Shown: piece after piece, positions 16,898 to 25,688 of the stretch
Position numbering within the stretch: position 1 is the first letter of the stretch
Layout: every line of letters starts with the position of its first letter
Source: Metabacillus arenae
Lineage (GTDB): Bacteria > Bacillota > Bacilli > Bacillales > Bacillaceae
Direction of reading: 5' to 3'
NCBI RefSeq assembly: GCF_014773385.1
Contig: NZ_JACXAI010000002.1
Location: forward strand, 1-64,000
DNA: 64,000 nucleotides
Made by a program: the position numbers and the translations under genes
The notes under the pieces: model-generated
The model's input: only the letters and a program-made list of their open reading frames with translations
Told to the model about the DNA's origin: nothing
The model's database searches: none

Positions 16898-17902
16898 TTA
16901 ACATGATTCTCGTTTTATTAAATCAGGTTCAAACCTATAAATTTTCGAAAAATCATCGGTATCTTTATCTCTTATTCGATTTAGCAATAACTCTGCTGCT
17001 TTCTTTCCCATTTGAAATGCTGGCTGCGCAACGGTCGTTAATGCCGGGCTGTAAAAGCTGGCAAATGATACCTCATCAATGCCTACTAGAGCTAAATCTC
17101 CGGGTATGTTAATTTGTTGTTCTTTCGTATATTTTAAAATTTCAATTAATACCCGATCATTAAGGGCCACAAGTGCCTCCGGAGGATCAGCCATCGTCAG
17201 CATATGATTTATTTTTGCTTCTAATTCAAAAATTTCACTGCTAATCAAATAGTTTGGGTTAAAAGGAATATCGTGCTGTTGTAGCGCTTTTTTATATCCA
17301 CTAATTCGTTCCAATCTTGGAGTAACATATGGACTAAGCGGCGGAGCTATCATCCCAATTTTCTTATAACCATTTTTCAAAAGCTGGTCTACTGCTAGTA
17401 ATGAAGCTTTTTCATTATCAAGCAAAACAGTCGGAATTTCTACTTCCGGCAGAATTCTATCCATGAATACAACTGGATAATTAACCTTTATTAATCCTTT
17501 GTACAGTTCAACATTTCCACCTGTAGGAAAAGCAATAATACCATCTACCTGTTTTGCACGAAGCATTTCAATATAACGTTTTTCTTTCATCGGGTCATCA
17601 TCTGCATTGCATACAATAATGTGGAAATTTGATTCATTACAAAAATCTTCAATTGCCCGAATAACCTGGGTGGAGAAAACATGAAGGATATTCGCAACAA
17701 TTACACCGATAGTCATCGTTGACTTTTGTTTTAAGCTCCTTGCAATGATATTGGGTCTATAACCCAATTCCTCGATCGTCTGTTCAATTCGCTTTTTTGT
17801 TTTTTCCCCCATATAATCATAACGTTGATTTAAATATTGGGAGACTGTACTCTTTGAAACCCCAGCATGCTTTGCCACATCTGCAATCGTAATTGGTTTC
17901 AT
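16898..17902 (-). CDS. kdgR: KdgR-like LacI-family repressor
   Basis: LacI-type repressor of 334 residues. The N-terminal helix-turn-helix IADVAKHAGVSKSTVSQYLNQRYDYMG and hinge ARSLKQKSTMTIGVIVANI closely resemble the Bacillus KdgR group, and a periplasmic-binding-protein-like effector domain fills the rest. KdgR of B. subtilis represses KDG-utilisation genes and responds to KDG; this homologue heads an operon containing KDG kinase and KDPG aldolase, supporting the same effector. A strong promoter with paired CTAAACCG-type operators precedes it, so it is autoregulated and its own gene is the first of the nine-gene unit. Ribosome binding site AGGAG. Confidence 0.85.
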   Translation of the reverse strand: MKPITIADVAKHAGVSKSTVSQYLNQRYDYMGEKTKKRIEQTIEELGYRPNIIARSLKQKSTMTIGVIVANILHVFSTQVIRAIEDFCNESNFHIIVCNADDDPMKEKRYIEMLRAKQVDGIIAFPTGGNVELYKGLIKVNYPVVFMDRILPEVEIPTVLLDNEKASLLAVDQLLKNGYKKIGMIAPPLSPYVTPRLERISGYKKALQQHDIPFNPNYLISSEIFELEAKINHMLTMADPPEALVALNDRVLIEILKYTKEQQINIPGDLALVGIDEVSFASFYSPALTTVAQPAFQMGKKAAELLLNRIRDKDTDDFSKIYRFEPDLIKRESC

Positions 17903-17951
17903 TGGCTCTGCTCCTATAACTTCTAATTGTTTAAACTATTACTACCAGCTT

Positions 17952-18012
17952 ACTAAACCGATTTAGCAAACCGGTTTAGTAAAAGTATAATACATATGTA
18001 AGCGTATAACAA
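17952..18012 (-). promoter_or_regulatory. kdg operon promoter with tandem KdgR-type operators
   Basis: Minus strand -35 TTGTTA (plus 18007-18012), 17-bp spacer, -10 TATACT (plus 17984-17989). Immediately downstream lie two 14-bp near-palindromes sharing one base: CTAAACCGATTTAG (17953-17966) and GCAAACCGGTTTAG (17966-17979). Together they are flanked by an outer 9-bp inverted repeat ACTAAACCG / CGGTTTAGT. They cover the transcription start, ideal for LacI-type repression. Confidence 0.8.
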
Positions 18013-18168
18013 GGGGTTTTTTTGACCTTTATTTTTTTGGTGAGAAGAGCCTTCTTTAATGGAGGATCAGTTCAATGCATAGTTCTAATGTAAGAATGCA
18101 AATTGAGATATAGGAACAAATGTTTTATAATGTAATTATCAGTTGAATTGAATGTGGAGGAATTATTT

Positions 18169-18675
18169 ATGTATGTAACAATTTCAGACTTTATTAAAGA
18201 ATGGAATAAGGAAGCACTATTAACTCAAAAAGTTTTAGATGGTTTGACAGATGATTCATTAAAACAGCAAGTTTATCCAGAAGGTCGTACTTTGGGAAGG
18301 ATTGTGTGGCATTTTACAACAAATATTCCAGATTACTTAGCCCATTTCGGGTTTAAGATAGATGGCATAGAAGAAAATGCAGAAAGTGTCCCAACCTCAG
18401 CTAAGGAAATTGCTGAAACCTTTAAAAATATAAGCTTTAACGCAGCCAGAGTTATCGAGAAACAATGGACAGATGAATCTCTAAAGCAAATACAAGAAGC
18501 GTTCGGAAGACAAGAAACAAATGCTGCAATCCTAATGGGACTAATCAAGCACATTGTTCATCATCGCGGACAAGCTACAGTTCTTATGCGTCAAGCAGGC
18601 ATAAAACCCTTTGGGGTTTATGGACCACCAAAAGAAGATTGGATTCATTTAGGGGTGCAAAATCCACCACTTTAA
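18169..18675 (+). CDS. DinB/YfiT-superfamily protein
   Basis: Protein of 168 residues with the four-helix DinB fold. The metal-binding triad is visible as a His in GRIVWHFTTNI and an HxxHH-type pair in LIKHIVHHRGQATVLMRQAGI. The C terminus (VYGPPKEDW) is typical of Bacillus DinB-like proteins. Family members are putative metal-dependent hydrolases or bacillithiol-dependent S-transferases; none of these can be chosen here. The start at 18169 follows GTGGAGG with 8 bp spacing; an earlier in-frame ATG (18148) lies before that site. A single gene on the plus strand between two minus-strand operons, followed by its own terminator. Confidence 0.85.
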   Translation: MYVTISDFIKEWNKEALLTQKVLDGLTDDSLKQQVYPEGRTLGRIVWHFTTNIPDYLAHFGFKIDGIEENAESVPTSAKEIAETFKNISFNAARVIEKQWTDESLKQIQEAFGRQETNAAILMGLIKHIVHHRGQATVLMRQAGIKPFGVYGPPKEDWIHLGVQNPPL

Positions 18676-18717
18676 AAATAGTATTGTGCTAGCTGATTCG
18701 TTTCTTTAACAAAGAAT

Positions 18718-18752
18718 GGGAAACCTTTATAGTTTTGGTTTCCCTTAATTTT
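18718..18752 (+). terminator. Terminator of the dinB-like gene
   Basis: The perfect stem GGGAAACC (18718-18725) / GGTTTCCC (18737-18744) is followed by TTAATTTT. Confidence 0.75.
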
Positions 18753-18784
18753 ATCTAATTATCAACATTAAAGTTTACACAGTC

Positions 18785-18817
18785 TTATAATGAAATCAGC
18801 TCTTTTGCTGATTTCAT
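18785..18817 (-). CDS. Micro-ORF MKSAKELISL within a dispersed hairpin repeat (copy 2)
   Basis: Ten-codon frame with ATG preceded by GGAGG at 9 bp. The DNA is also a hairpin, GAAATCAGC / GCTGATTTC, placed downstream of the last OpuC-type gene, where it could help end transcription, although only a weak T run follows. It differs from copy 1 (5751-5789) at a third-codon position (GCG/GCA) and at the end. AAGGTC precedes the GGAGGT box in both copies, with a 13-bp insertion in copy 1. The shared framework suggests a repeat family. Confidence 0.4.
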   Translation of the reverse strand: MKSAKELISL

Positions 18818-18862
18818 CAAATCCTACCTCCGACCTTGTTTTTTAAACTATGACCCAATTTT

Positions 18863-19507
18863 TTATTTTGCCACCCTTGTCTTCATCCTTTTCTCCATTC
18901 TCCCAAGGATGAAATCTGCAATTATGGCTAAGATAGAAGCAGGAATGGCCCCTGCAAAGATGCGGACATTGTTTCTTGAGTTGATTCCTGAGAAGATCTC
19001 TCTTCCTAATCCATCTCCCCCGACAAATGGAGCAAGTGCTGCAACTCCAACTGCAATAACGGCAGCGATGCGGAGGCCTGCCATTATAAACGGCATGGCA
19101 AGGGGCAGTTGAACCTTAGTTAATAATTGCATGTATGTCATTCCTATTCCATGACCAGCTTCACTTAACGAAGGATCTACCTCCTCTAATCCTACATAAG
19201 TATGCCGAATAATAGGCAGTAAGGAGTAGAGAAATAAGCCGACCACTACTGTATAAAACCCTAGTCCGAAATAAACCATCAATATAGCCAATAGGGCTAA
19301 GCTGGGGATGATTTGAATGATATTTGCAATTGATATAATAACAGGTGCAAGTTTTTTAAATCGGTTGCATATTATTCCTAGAATAGTCCCGACAATTAAG
19401 GCAGCCGTGACAGAAAGCACAACCATTAACACATGCTGACCCGTATAAAGCAAAATAAGATCAAAATTTTCTATCATGTATGAAAGTAATTCTTGTAAAA
19501 ATACCAT
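18863..19507 (-). CDS. OpuC-type osmoprotectant ABC permease (second)
   Basis: Permease of 214 residues with about five or six helices. The binding-protein-dependent transport EAA loop is recognisable as DPSLSEAGHGIGMTYMQLLTKVQLPLAMPFIMAG. It pairs with the other permease in this operon to form the membrane channel of a QAT-family (OpuB/OpuC) importer for betaine, carnitine or choline-like compatible solutes. It overlaps the binding-protein gene by 1 bp and is last in the operon, the same order as B. subtilis opuCABCD. OpuB and OpuC cannot be separated by eye. Confidence 0.9.
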   Translation of the reverse strand: MVFLQELLSYMIENFDLILLYTGQHVLMVVLSVTAALIVGTILGIICNRFKKLAPVIISIANIIQIIPSLALLAILMVYFGLGFYTVVVGLFLYSLLPIIRHTYVGLEEVDPSLSEAGHGIGMTYMQLLTKVQLPLAMPFIMAGLRIAAVIAVGVAALAPFVGGDGLGREIFSGINSRNNVRIFAGAIPASILAIIADFILGRMEKRMKTRVAK

Positions 19508-20415
19508 CAGCTTCCCCCCGCTTCGTTAGAAAGGAGACCTTTTTCTATTAAAAATTCTCTGGCAACTTCCCGTTCGTTTCGATTTTTTATATCCACTTCA
19601 TAATTTAATTTTGTGATTGTTTCCTCACTTATTTCTCCTGTTAGTAAATTCAAAATATCTCTTAATTCAGGATGCCTTTCTAATACTTCGTTTCTAGCAA
19701 CCATTGAGGCATCATAAGGCGGGAAAAATCGTTGATCATCCTTTAATGTTTTTAAGTTATATTCAATCAACCTTGGATCAGTTGAATAGGCAAGAACAAC
19801 ATCCACTCTATTATTTGCAACTGCTTCATAAACTAAGTTGATATCCATCGAATAGGCTTGTTGAAAATTAAAGCCATAATGCTTCACAAAAGCTGGATAT
19901 CCATCTTGCTGCCTCTCCATCCATGAAGAGTCTACTCCAAACTTCATTTCAGATTGATATTTTTTCAAATCAGATACATTTTGTAATTTCTTTTCTTTTG
20001 CAACATCTTCCCTGACAGTAAGCGCGTATGTATTCTCCCAACCTAACGGATCAAACCAGGTAAAGTCGTAATGTTTATCAAAGCCCTCTTTCGCCTGTTT
20101 TAAAACTTCTTCTCGATCTGTCGTTTGCTTCACAGGGAAAAAATTGCTAAAGATTACGCCTGAATACATTAACGCCATATCTAAATCATCTTGACTCATC
20201 GAATTTAATATCATCGGATTAGACAATAAGTCAGGTGTAATATCCACCTCCAAATCAGTCCGGTCTTCAATCAACTCTTTATATATGGCTGCCATGATTT
20301 TTGTTTCAGTGTAAGTCGCTGCGCCGATTCTAATGGTTTCCTTTGAATTACAACCTGACATGAGGAAGGCAGAAGCTAAAAGAATCACCAGCATCATTTT
20401 CATTACTCTCTTCAT
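19507..20415 (-). CDS. OpuC-type osmoprotectant-binding lipoprotein
   Basis: Solute-binding protein of 302 residues. Signal peptide with lipobox LMSGC. The mature part has IRIGAATYTETKIMAAIYKELIED, DVVLAYSTDPRLIEYNL and KDDQRFFPPYDASMVAR, all characteristic of OpuCC/ProX-like quaternary-amine receptors. The central specificity region (PDLLSNPMILNSMSQDDLDMALMYSG) departs from the typical betaine pattern, so the preferred ligand may differ. Encoded between the two permeases. Ribosome binding site AAGGAG. Confidence 0.9.
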   Translation of the reverse strand: MKRVMKMMLVILLASAFLMSGCNSKETIRIGAATYTETKIMAAIYKELIEDRTDLEVDITPDLLSNPMILNSMSQDDLDMALMYSGVIFSNFFPVKQTTDREEVLKQAKEGFDKHYDFTWFDPLGWENTYALTVREDVAKEKKLQNVSDLKKYQSEMKFGVDSSWMERQQDGYPAFVKHYGFNFQQAYSMDINLVYEAVANNRVDVVLAYSTDPRLIEYNLKTLKDDQRFFPPYDASMVARNEVLERHPELRDILNLLTGEISEETITKLNYEVDIKNRNEREVAREFLIEKGLLSNEAGGS

Positions 20416-20433
20416 AATAATCTCCTTGTATCA

Positions 20434-21081
20434 CTATATTTCCGCTTTATCACGTTTTTTACTGAAAAAGCCAAGGGCGATGTCAACAATAAGTGCTAAA
20501 ATAATTGCACTTATTGTGCCAGTAAAAATGAGAAAGTTATCATTATTTGACATTCCAGCAACAATTAAATCACCTAAGCCGCCAGCTCCGATTAGAGCTG
20601 CTAATGTTGTCCAGCTGATAATATATACAGTTGTTAGTCTGATTCCTGACAATATATAAGGAAACGCTAATGGGAGTTCAATTTTCCACAGCCTTTGTAA
20701 GGAGCTGAAGCCCATTCCTCTGGCAGATTCAATGATACTGTCATCTACCTCTTTAATCCCTGAATAGGTATTGCGAAGCAAAGGAAGGAGAGAATACAGA
20801 AATAGCGCGAATACTGCTGGTGTCATCCCAATTCCAAACAAAGGAATCAGCATCGCAAGCAATGCTATTGTAGGAATTGTTTGAAATATGTTAACAGCTC
20901 CAAAAACGATTCCTTTTATTGGCCCTTCCTTAAAACGGGTTAATATAATTCCTGTCGTGATGGCGACTAGGCTCCCAAATAATACAGCGAGTGCAACGAT
21001 TGTTAAGTGTTCAACAGTTCTTGCAAGTACATCGGGGTATCTTTCTTGCAGGAAAGCAAAATAATCTTGTAATAATTGCAT
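20434..21081 (-). CDS. OpuC-type osmoprotectant ABC permease (first)
   Basis: Permease of 215 residues with the coupling-helix signature VDDSIIESARGMGFSSLQRLWKIELPLAFPYILSG and about six hydrophobic segments. It is homologous to the other permease in the operon and forms the heterodimeric channel with it. Its start codon directly abuts the stop of the ATPase gene (ribosome binding site GAGAGG lies inside that gene), so the two are translationally coupled. Confidence 0.9.
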   Translation of the reverse strand: MQLLQDYFAFLQERYPDVLARTVEHLTIVALAVLFGSLVAITTGIILTRFKEGPIKGIVFGAVNIFQTIPTIALLAMLIPLFGIGMTPAVFALFLYSLLPLLRNTYSGIKEVDDSIIESARGMGFSSLQRLWKIELPLAFPYILSGIRLTTVYIISWTTLAALIGAGGLGDLIVAGMSNNDNFLIFTGTISAIILALIVDIALGFFSKKRDKAEI

Positions 21082-22248
21082 TTATATAACCTCTCCCTCT
21101 GTAGGGAATACGTCTGCCATTAACCTGACCATACTTCCTCGCGTGATAACTCCCAAGAATTTATTTTCTTCTGTAATGACTGGTACATAAGGCAGATTAT
21201 GCTGGCTCATATAGTCTAAAGCGACAGTAAAAGGACTATTGGATTGAACAGTAAACGAAAACGGCTGCATAACATCTTTTAATGTTTTTGATTCATCACG
21301 GTACTGTCCAAGAACGTTTAAGATCGGCGCGTAACCTAAAAGCAGTTTCTGATGATCAATGACTATTAATGAATCTACTTTTCGCTGCTCCATAAGCTTT
21401 AATGCTGCTGCAAGTCCTCTTTCCGGATAAGCGGTAGCTGGTTTTTCAATCATCACCTCGTCAACAGTAGGAATGTCCTCAATGTCCATAGAAATGCCTG
21501 ATTCTGCAGATGCATGGTCTTTTAATCTCTTCTTCCCAATAAACTCTTTTACGAAGTCATTTGCAGGATGTCTTAAGATCGCGTCGGGGGAGCCAACTTG
21601 AATAACTTCTCCATCTTTCATCAGAATAATATTGTCGGCTATTTTTATAGCTTCATCCATATCATGGGTAACAAAAATGATCGTTTTCTTTAATTCTTCC
21701 TGCAAATTGATTAATTCATCTTGCAGTTGCTCTCTGCTGATAGGATCAAGTGCGCTGAAAGGTTCATCCATTAAAATAATATCGGGTTCAGCCGCAAGTG
21801 CTCTAATGACTCCTACCCTCTGCTGCTGTCCTCCGCTCAATTCACTCGGATAACGATTTCGATAGGTTTCTGGCTCTAAATGAACCAGATTTAGTAATTC
21901 ATTTACTTTTCCTTGGATTTTATTTTCTTCCCATTTTAATAGCTTAGGCACTACCGCTACATTGTCTGCTATCGTCATATGGGGAAATAAACCGATACTC
22001 TGGATCACATATCCTATTTTCCTGCGCAGCTCAACAGGATTTTTTTGGGCAATATCCTCTTTGTTTATGTGTACCTTTCCTTCTGACGGTGTGATTAAGC
22101 GGTTAATCAATTTCATAGTGGTGGATTTCCCACACCCGCTTGGTCCAATAATGACATGTATTTTTCCGTCTTCAAGCTCTAAATGAATATTTTTTAAAGC
22201 TTCAAAACCATCATTGTACCTTTTCGAAATGTTTTTTAATTGAATCAT
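21082..22248 (-). CDS. OpuC-type osmoprotectant ABC ATPase with tandem CBS domains
   Basis: ATPase of 388 residues. Walker A GPSGCGKST (about 36-44), signature LSGGQQQRVGVIRAL, Walker B IILMDEPFSALD and switch His in FVTHDMDEA. The C-terminal 130 residues form two CBS motifs (VDEVMIEKPATAYPE onward and LKDVMQPFSFTVQSN onward). In OpuCA-type proteins this module binds nucleotides such as cyclic-di-AMP and limits uptake. It powers import of compatible solutes during osmotic stress. First gene of the four-gene operon; ribosome binding site GGAGG. No GbsR/OpcR-type regulator gene is adjacent. Confidence 0.93.
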   Translation of the reverse strand: MIQLKNISKRYNDGFEALKNIHLELEDGKIHVIIGPSGCGKSTTMKLINRLITPSEGKVHINKEDIAQKNPVELRRKIGYVIQSIGLFPHMTIADNVAVVPKLLKWEENKIQGKVNELLNLVHLEPETYRNRYPSELSGGQQQRVGVIRALAAEPDIILMDEPFSALDPISREQLQDELINLQEELKKTIIFVTHDMDEAIKIADNIILMKDGEVIQVGSPDAILRHPANDFVKEFIGKKRLKDHASAESGISMDIEDIPTVDEVMIEKPATAYPERGLAAALKLMEQRKVDSLIVIDHQKLLLGYAPILNVLGQYRDESKTLKDVMQPFSFTVQSNSPFTVALDYMSQHNLPYVPVITEENKFLGVITRGSMVRLMADVFPTEGEVI

Positions 22249-22753
22249 GAATGGCCTCCATTAAGTTATCATAAGAAATTTATTATTTCACAATGATGTT
22301 TTTACCCTTTTTCAAAGAATCGAAACCTATTTAATTTAAAACATGTGTAAATATATCTTCTGACAAAATGAAAATGACCATTCAATTTATATAATAAAAC
22401 TTCCATTTTAATTTAAATTTAGATTTAAAGGGTATGTAAAAGATACTTAGGGTTAAAACGGAAACAAAAAAGCCCAGAAACTAACTCCTGAGCTTTTTTC
22501 ATGATACTTGGTTTTTGCAAAAGAATACACTTGATAATAAGCAACTTACCAAGAAAAAAGATATGAAACAATTCTACTTTTTCCTTTAAATGTGAATTGA
22601 TTTATCGGTAATATAAGGTCTTGTTTTCACATAATCCCAAAGCAAATTCATAATTCCTTTTAGAAAGAAGGTTAATCATTTTCGTATGTTAAATATCTAA
22701 TGTTAACTGAAAATATTACTATTAACCATTGATTGTTCCAGCATGTCTAAACC
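22249..22753. other. Intergenic region between the OpuC-type and sigma-54 operons
   Basis: About 500 bp. It holds the promoter region of the OpuC-type operon on its left, where no -35/-10 pair could be chosen with confidence, and the terminator of the second TRAP operon at 22465-22500. From 22500 to 22753 nothing coding or structured could be supported. Confidence 0.5.
22465..22500 (-). terminator. Terminator, probably of the second TRAP operon
   Basis: AAAAAAGCCCAG pairs with CTGAGCTTTTTT around a short loop, with T/A runs on both sides, so it can work in both directions. It lies about 250 bp past the DctM stop. Confidence 0.65.
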
Positions 22754-24091
22754 CTATCTAACATTCAACAAATCCGGCAAAAATGTTGAAAGCTCTGGAA
22801 TATAAGTTATTAGAAGTAAGACAACTATAGCAGAAATTAAAAATGGCAAAATCGCTTTAGAAATACTATGAAGTTTTACATTCCCTATTCCACAAGCAAC
22901 ATAGAGGTTGATTCCTACTGGAGGGGTAAACAAACCAATCGCTAAATTTACAGTCATAAAGATCCCGAATACGGTTGGATCAATATTGAAATGAAGGATC
23001 ACAGGAATTAAGATCGGTACGAAAATATAAAAAGCTGAAATGGCATCAATAAATGCACCTGCAATAAGTAAAATCACATTTAAAAGCAATAGAATGATGA
23101 TAGGATTTGAACTGATGGATAGTAATGAATCAGCAATCGATTTGGCAATTTCTTCTGTTGTGATGATATAAGCAAATAAGGAGGCTGCACTGACAATTAA
23201 CATGATGACAGCTGTTTGAACTCCGGATTCATATAGAATTCGATAAATTTGTGAAATTTTCAAATCGCGGTAAATAAATATACCAACAAAAAATCCATAA
23301 AATACTGCTACAACTGCAGCTTCTGTCGGAGTAAAAATACCGCCATAAATTCCTCCTAAAATAATGACCGGCATTAGAAGTCCCCATATAGCTTCACGAA
23401 ATGCACGAAACACTTCTTTTGGGGTTGCCTTCTCTCTAGTTTCAATTGTTGCAGCAACTTCATTTACTGGAAGTACATGATTTAGCAAATCTCGTTTTCT
23501 TGCATAAATCGCTGCGATAATAAAGCCAATTCCGAGAAGAAGACCTGGGATGACTCCTGCAAGAAACAATCGCTCAATCGAAATGTTTAATTGATCTCCA
23601 GATACAATGGCAAAAACGATCATCGCAATACTTGGAGGAATAACAATTCCTATTGCACCGGAACTAGCCAACAGGGCGCTCGCTGATTCTTTTCTCATAC
23701 CATTTTTAACAAGCGCCGGAATTAAGATACCACCAATCGCTGCTACAGTAGCTGGACCCGATCCTGAAATTGCTGCAAAGAAAATCGCTGTAATCACAGT
23801 GACTAGAATAATGCCGCTTTTAAAATGACCTACACATACATTCGCAAAGTTAATCAGCCTTCGTGATATTCCTGCATATTCCATAATGACTCCTGCAAGG
23901 ATGAAAAATGGAATTGCCAGCAGTGTGAATTTCGCAATGCTTGCATACAGGATATCTGGCAGGAGAGTAAAGCTTGAGAAACCCCAATTGATTAGAATAA
24001 CAGCTATTGAAGAACCAGCAAGTGCAATGGCGATAGGGACTCTGAGCAATACGAAAAGCGCAAATAGTCCGAATAAGATAAGCGCGTTCAT
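22754..24091 (-). CDS. TRAP transporter large permease (DctM type), second TRAP system
   Basis: Membrane protein of 445 residues, about 12 helices. It has the DctM segments IPFFILAGVIMEYAGISRRLI, SGSGPATVAAIGGILIPAL, GIVIPPSIAMIVFAIVS and the terminal FTPPVGINLYVA. It completes the transporter with the DctP and DctQ proteins encoded just upstream. The start overlaps the dctQ stop (ATGA, 4 bp). It shares an operon with a CoA ligase and a thiolase, so its substrate is likely a carboxylic acid broken down through CoA thioesters, unlike the sugar-acid importer at 12.6-15.5 kb. Confidence 0.93.
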   Translation of the reverse strand: MNALILFGLFALFVLLRVPIAIALAGSSIAVILINWGFSSFTLLPDILYASIAKFTLLAIPFFILAGVIMEYAGISRRLINFANVCVGHFKSGIILVTVITAIFFAAISGSGPATVAAIGGILIPALVKNGMRKESASALLASSGAIGIVIPPSIAMIVFAIVSGDQLNISIERLFLAGVIPGLLLGIGFIIAAIYARKRDLLNHVLPVNEVAATIETREKATPKEVFRAFREAIWGLLMPVIILGGIYGGIFTPTEAAVVAVFYGFFVGIFIYRDLKISQIYRILYESGVQTAVIMLIVSAASLFAYIITTEEIAKSIADSLLSISSNPIIILLLLNVILLIAGAFIDAISAFYIFVPILIPVILHFNIDPTVFGIFMTVNLAIGLFTPPVGINLYVACGIGNVKLHSISKAILPFLISAIVVLLLITYIPELSTFLPDLLNVR

Positions 24092-24573
24092 GAATTCATC
24101 CCCTCTACTTTATTAAGATCTTTCCACTCTTTGACTCCCACCTCTATTGACCGATATAAGCAGAAAATACTGCCAATAGGAAGGACCATTGAAAATACCC
24201 ATTGCTGCATGCCAAGTGATGGTGTAATCAGTTTTCTTTCCATTTGAAACAGCATCATATCATAACCGTAGTAAGCAAGAAGAAAAAACACAGTAGAGAT
24301 AAGAGCGGTACTAAACAAAATAAGAACCTTTTTTGAGATAACATTTGCTTTTTCAAATAGTAATGAAAATCCAAGGTGAGCATTTTTCCGTAACCCTACC
24401 GCAGCACCAAAAAATGTAAGCAACACAAAGAGATTAATTGTAATTTCCTCGGTAAATGACAATGAATAGTGAAAGAAGTATCTTGAAATGACATTTGTAA
24501 AGGTGATGACTGACATTGCCAACATTGTAATAGCGAGAATAAAGTTTTCAATATAACTAATCACTTTAGACAT
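24088..24573 (-). CDS. TRAP transporter small permease (DctQ type), second TRAP system
   Basis: Four-helix protein of about 161 residues with the DctQ signature SLSFTEEITINLFVLLTFFGAAVGLRKNAHLGF. I start at the ATG at 24573 because GGAGGG lies 6 bases upstream and the N-terminal helix begins there; the frame is open farther into the dctP gene but that extension is not a membrane protein sequence. The lone pair of acidic residues in helix 2 (TEE) is conserved in the family. Confidence 0.9.
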   Translation of the reverse strand: MSKVISYIENFILAITMLAMSVITFTNVISRYFFHYSLSFTEEITINLFVLLTFFGAAVGLRKNAHLGFSLLFEKANVISKKVLILFSTALISTVFFLLAYYGYDMMLFQMERKLITPSLGMQQWVFSMVLPIGSIFCLYRSIEVGVKEWKDLNKVEGMNS

Positions 24574-24598
24574 ATACATCCCTCCATTATGATGGATT

Positions 24599-25603
24599 TT
24601 ATTTTCGAAACGTTTCAAGCAAGTCTGATCCCCATATAGACTCATATTCCTCATAAATTTTTTCGGATGCTTTCCTAAACAATTCGATTTCAGCATCTGT
24701 CGGATAAACAAATTCCATTCCTGCTGCCTTTAATTCCTCAATCTGTCTTTGTTCTTGCTCTCTCGCTAGTTTTATTTGATATTTGTTTGCGTTTTCCGCC
24801 GCCTTTTTAATTATTTTTTGATCATCTGGATGCATACTATCGAATTTTTCTTTATTCATTCCAAAAATAAGCGGGTCGTAGGAGTAATTCCACATACTAA
24901 TGTATTTTTGAACTTCCTCCAATTTAGAAGATTTAATAACATCAATTGGGTTTTCCTGTCCGTCTATTGTTCCTTGTTGAAGAGCTGTAAACACTTCTGA
25001 AAAAGCCATTGTTGTAGGATCAGCTCCTAATTCTCTCCATAAATCTGAAAACATTTTAATTCCAGGAATACGAATTTTCAGATTCTCAATATCTTCAGGA
25101 TTTTTTATCGGCCTAACATTATTTGTAACCTGCCGGAATCCGCTTTCACCAAAACCTAATGGTTCAATGCCATTTTCTAAAAGAATTTTCTTAAGGGCTT
25201 CGCCGCCTTCTCCCTTCATTTTCTTATCTGCCTCTTCCAAGTTTTTAAATAAAAATGGTGCAGAGATAACACCAAGCCGCTTCTCAAAAACAGAATAAAT
25301 AATCGGTGAGTGATAACTTAGATCTGTCGACCCTTTTAAAAGCATTTCAACACCTTTAGCCGAATCTCCAGCAGACAACTGTTCATTTGCATATACTTTA
25401 GTCTTAATACGGCCATTTGTTTTTTCTTCCACTTCTTTGGCAAAATGCATGGCTCCCTTATACCAAGTAGAAGATTCACTTACTGTAACAGACATTTTCA
25501 AATTGTAGCTTTTCTCTTTTGCTGATCCGTCTACTACAGTTCCACATCCAGCTAACCCAACTGAAATGATAGCGCTTACAAAACAAATTACTAATTTCTT
25601 CAC
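24599..25603 (-). CDS. TRAP transporter substrate-binding lipoprotein (DctP type), second TRAP system
   Basis: Binding protein of 334 residues. Lipobox VGLAGC follows a short signal. The DctP fold is recognisable by NEQLSAGDSAKGVEMLLKGSTDLSYHSP, the carboxylate-binding Arg region KIRIPGIKMFSDLWRELGADPTTM, and FTALQQGTIDGQENPIDVI, the most conserved TRAP receptor motif. The ligand should be a carboxylate; no specific acid can be read. A stable RNA hairpin (25636-25663) precedes its ribosome binding site, which may set its expression apart from the enzyme genes upstream. Confidence 0.92.
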   Translation of the reverse strand: MKKLVICFVSAIISVGLAGCGTVVDGSAKEKSYNLKMSVTVSESSTWYKGAMHFAKEVEEKTNGRIKTKVYANEQLSAGDSAKGVEMLLKGSTDLSYHSPIIYSVFEKRLGVISAPFLFKNLEEADKKMKGEGGEALKKILLENGIEPLGFGESGFRQVTNNVRPIKNPEDIENLKIRIPGIKMFSDLWRELGADPTTMAFSEVFTALQQGTIDGQENPIDVIKSSKLEEVQKYISMWNYSYDPLIFGMNKEKFDSMHPDDQKIIKKAAENANKYQIKLAREQEQRQIEELKAAGMEFVYPTDAEIELFRKASEKIYEEYESIWGSDLLETFRK

Positions 25604-25635
25604 TCAACTTCCCCCCAGCTAGCTCAGTTATAAAG

Positions 25636-25663
25636 CAGGAACTCGAGTTAAACCGAATTCCTG
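25636..25663 (-). other. RNA hairpin between enzyme and transporter genes
   Basis: On the minus-strand transcript CAGGAATTCG pairs with CGAGTTCCTG (one G-U) around an 8-base loop. There is no T run, so it is better read as a processing or stabilising stem than a terminator. Confidence 0.5.
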
Positions 25664-25688
25664 ATAAAAAATTAAGACAATTATACTA

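Noticed and set aside
17995-18010. TGTAAGCGTATAAC as a cre site for the kdg operon
   Set aside because: Several mismatches to the cre consensus in the second half; the overlap with the -35 region could be chance.
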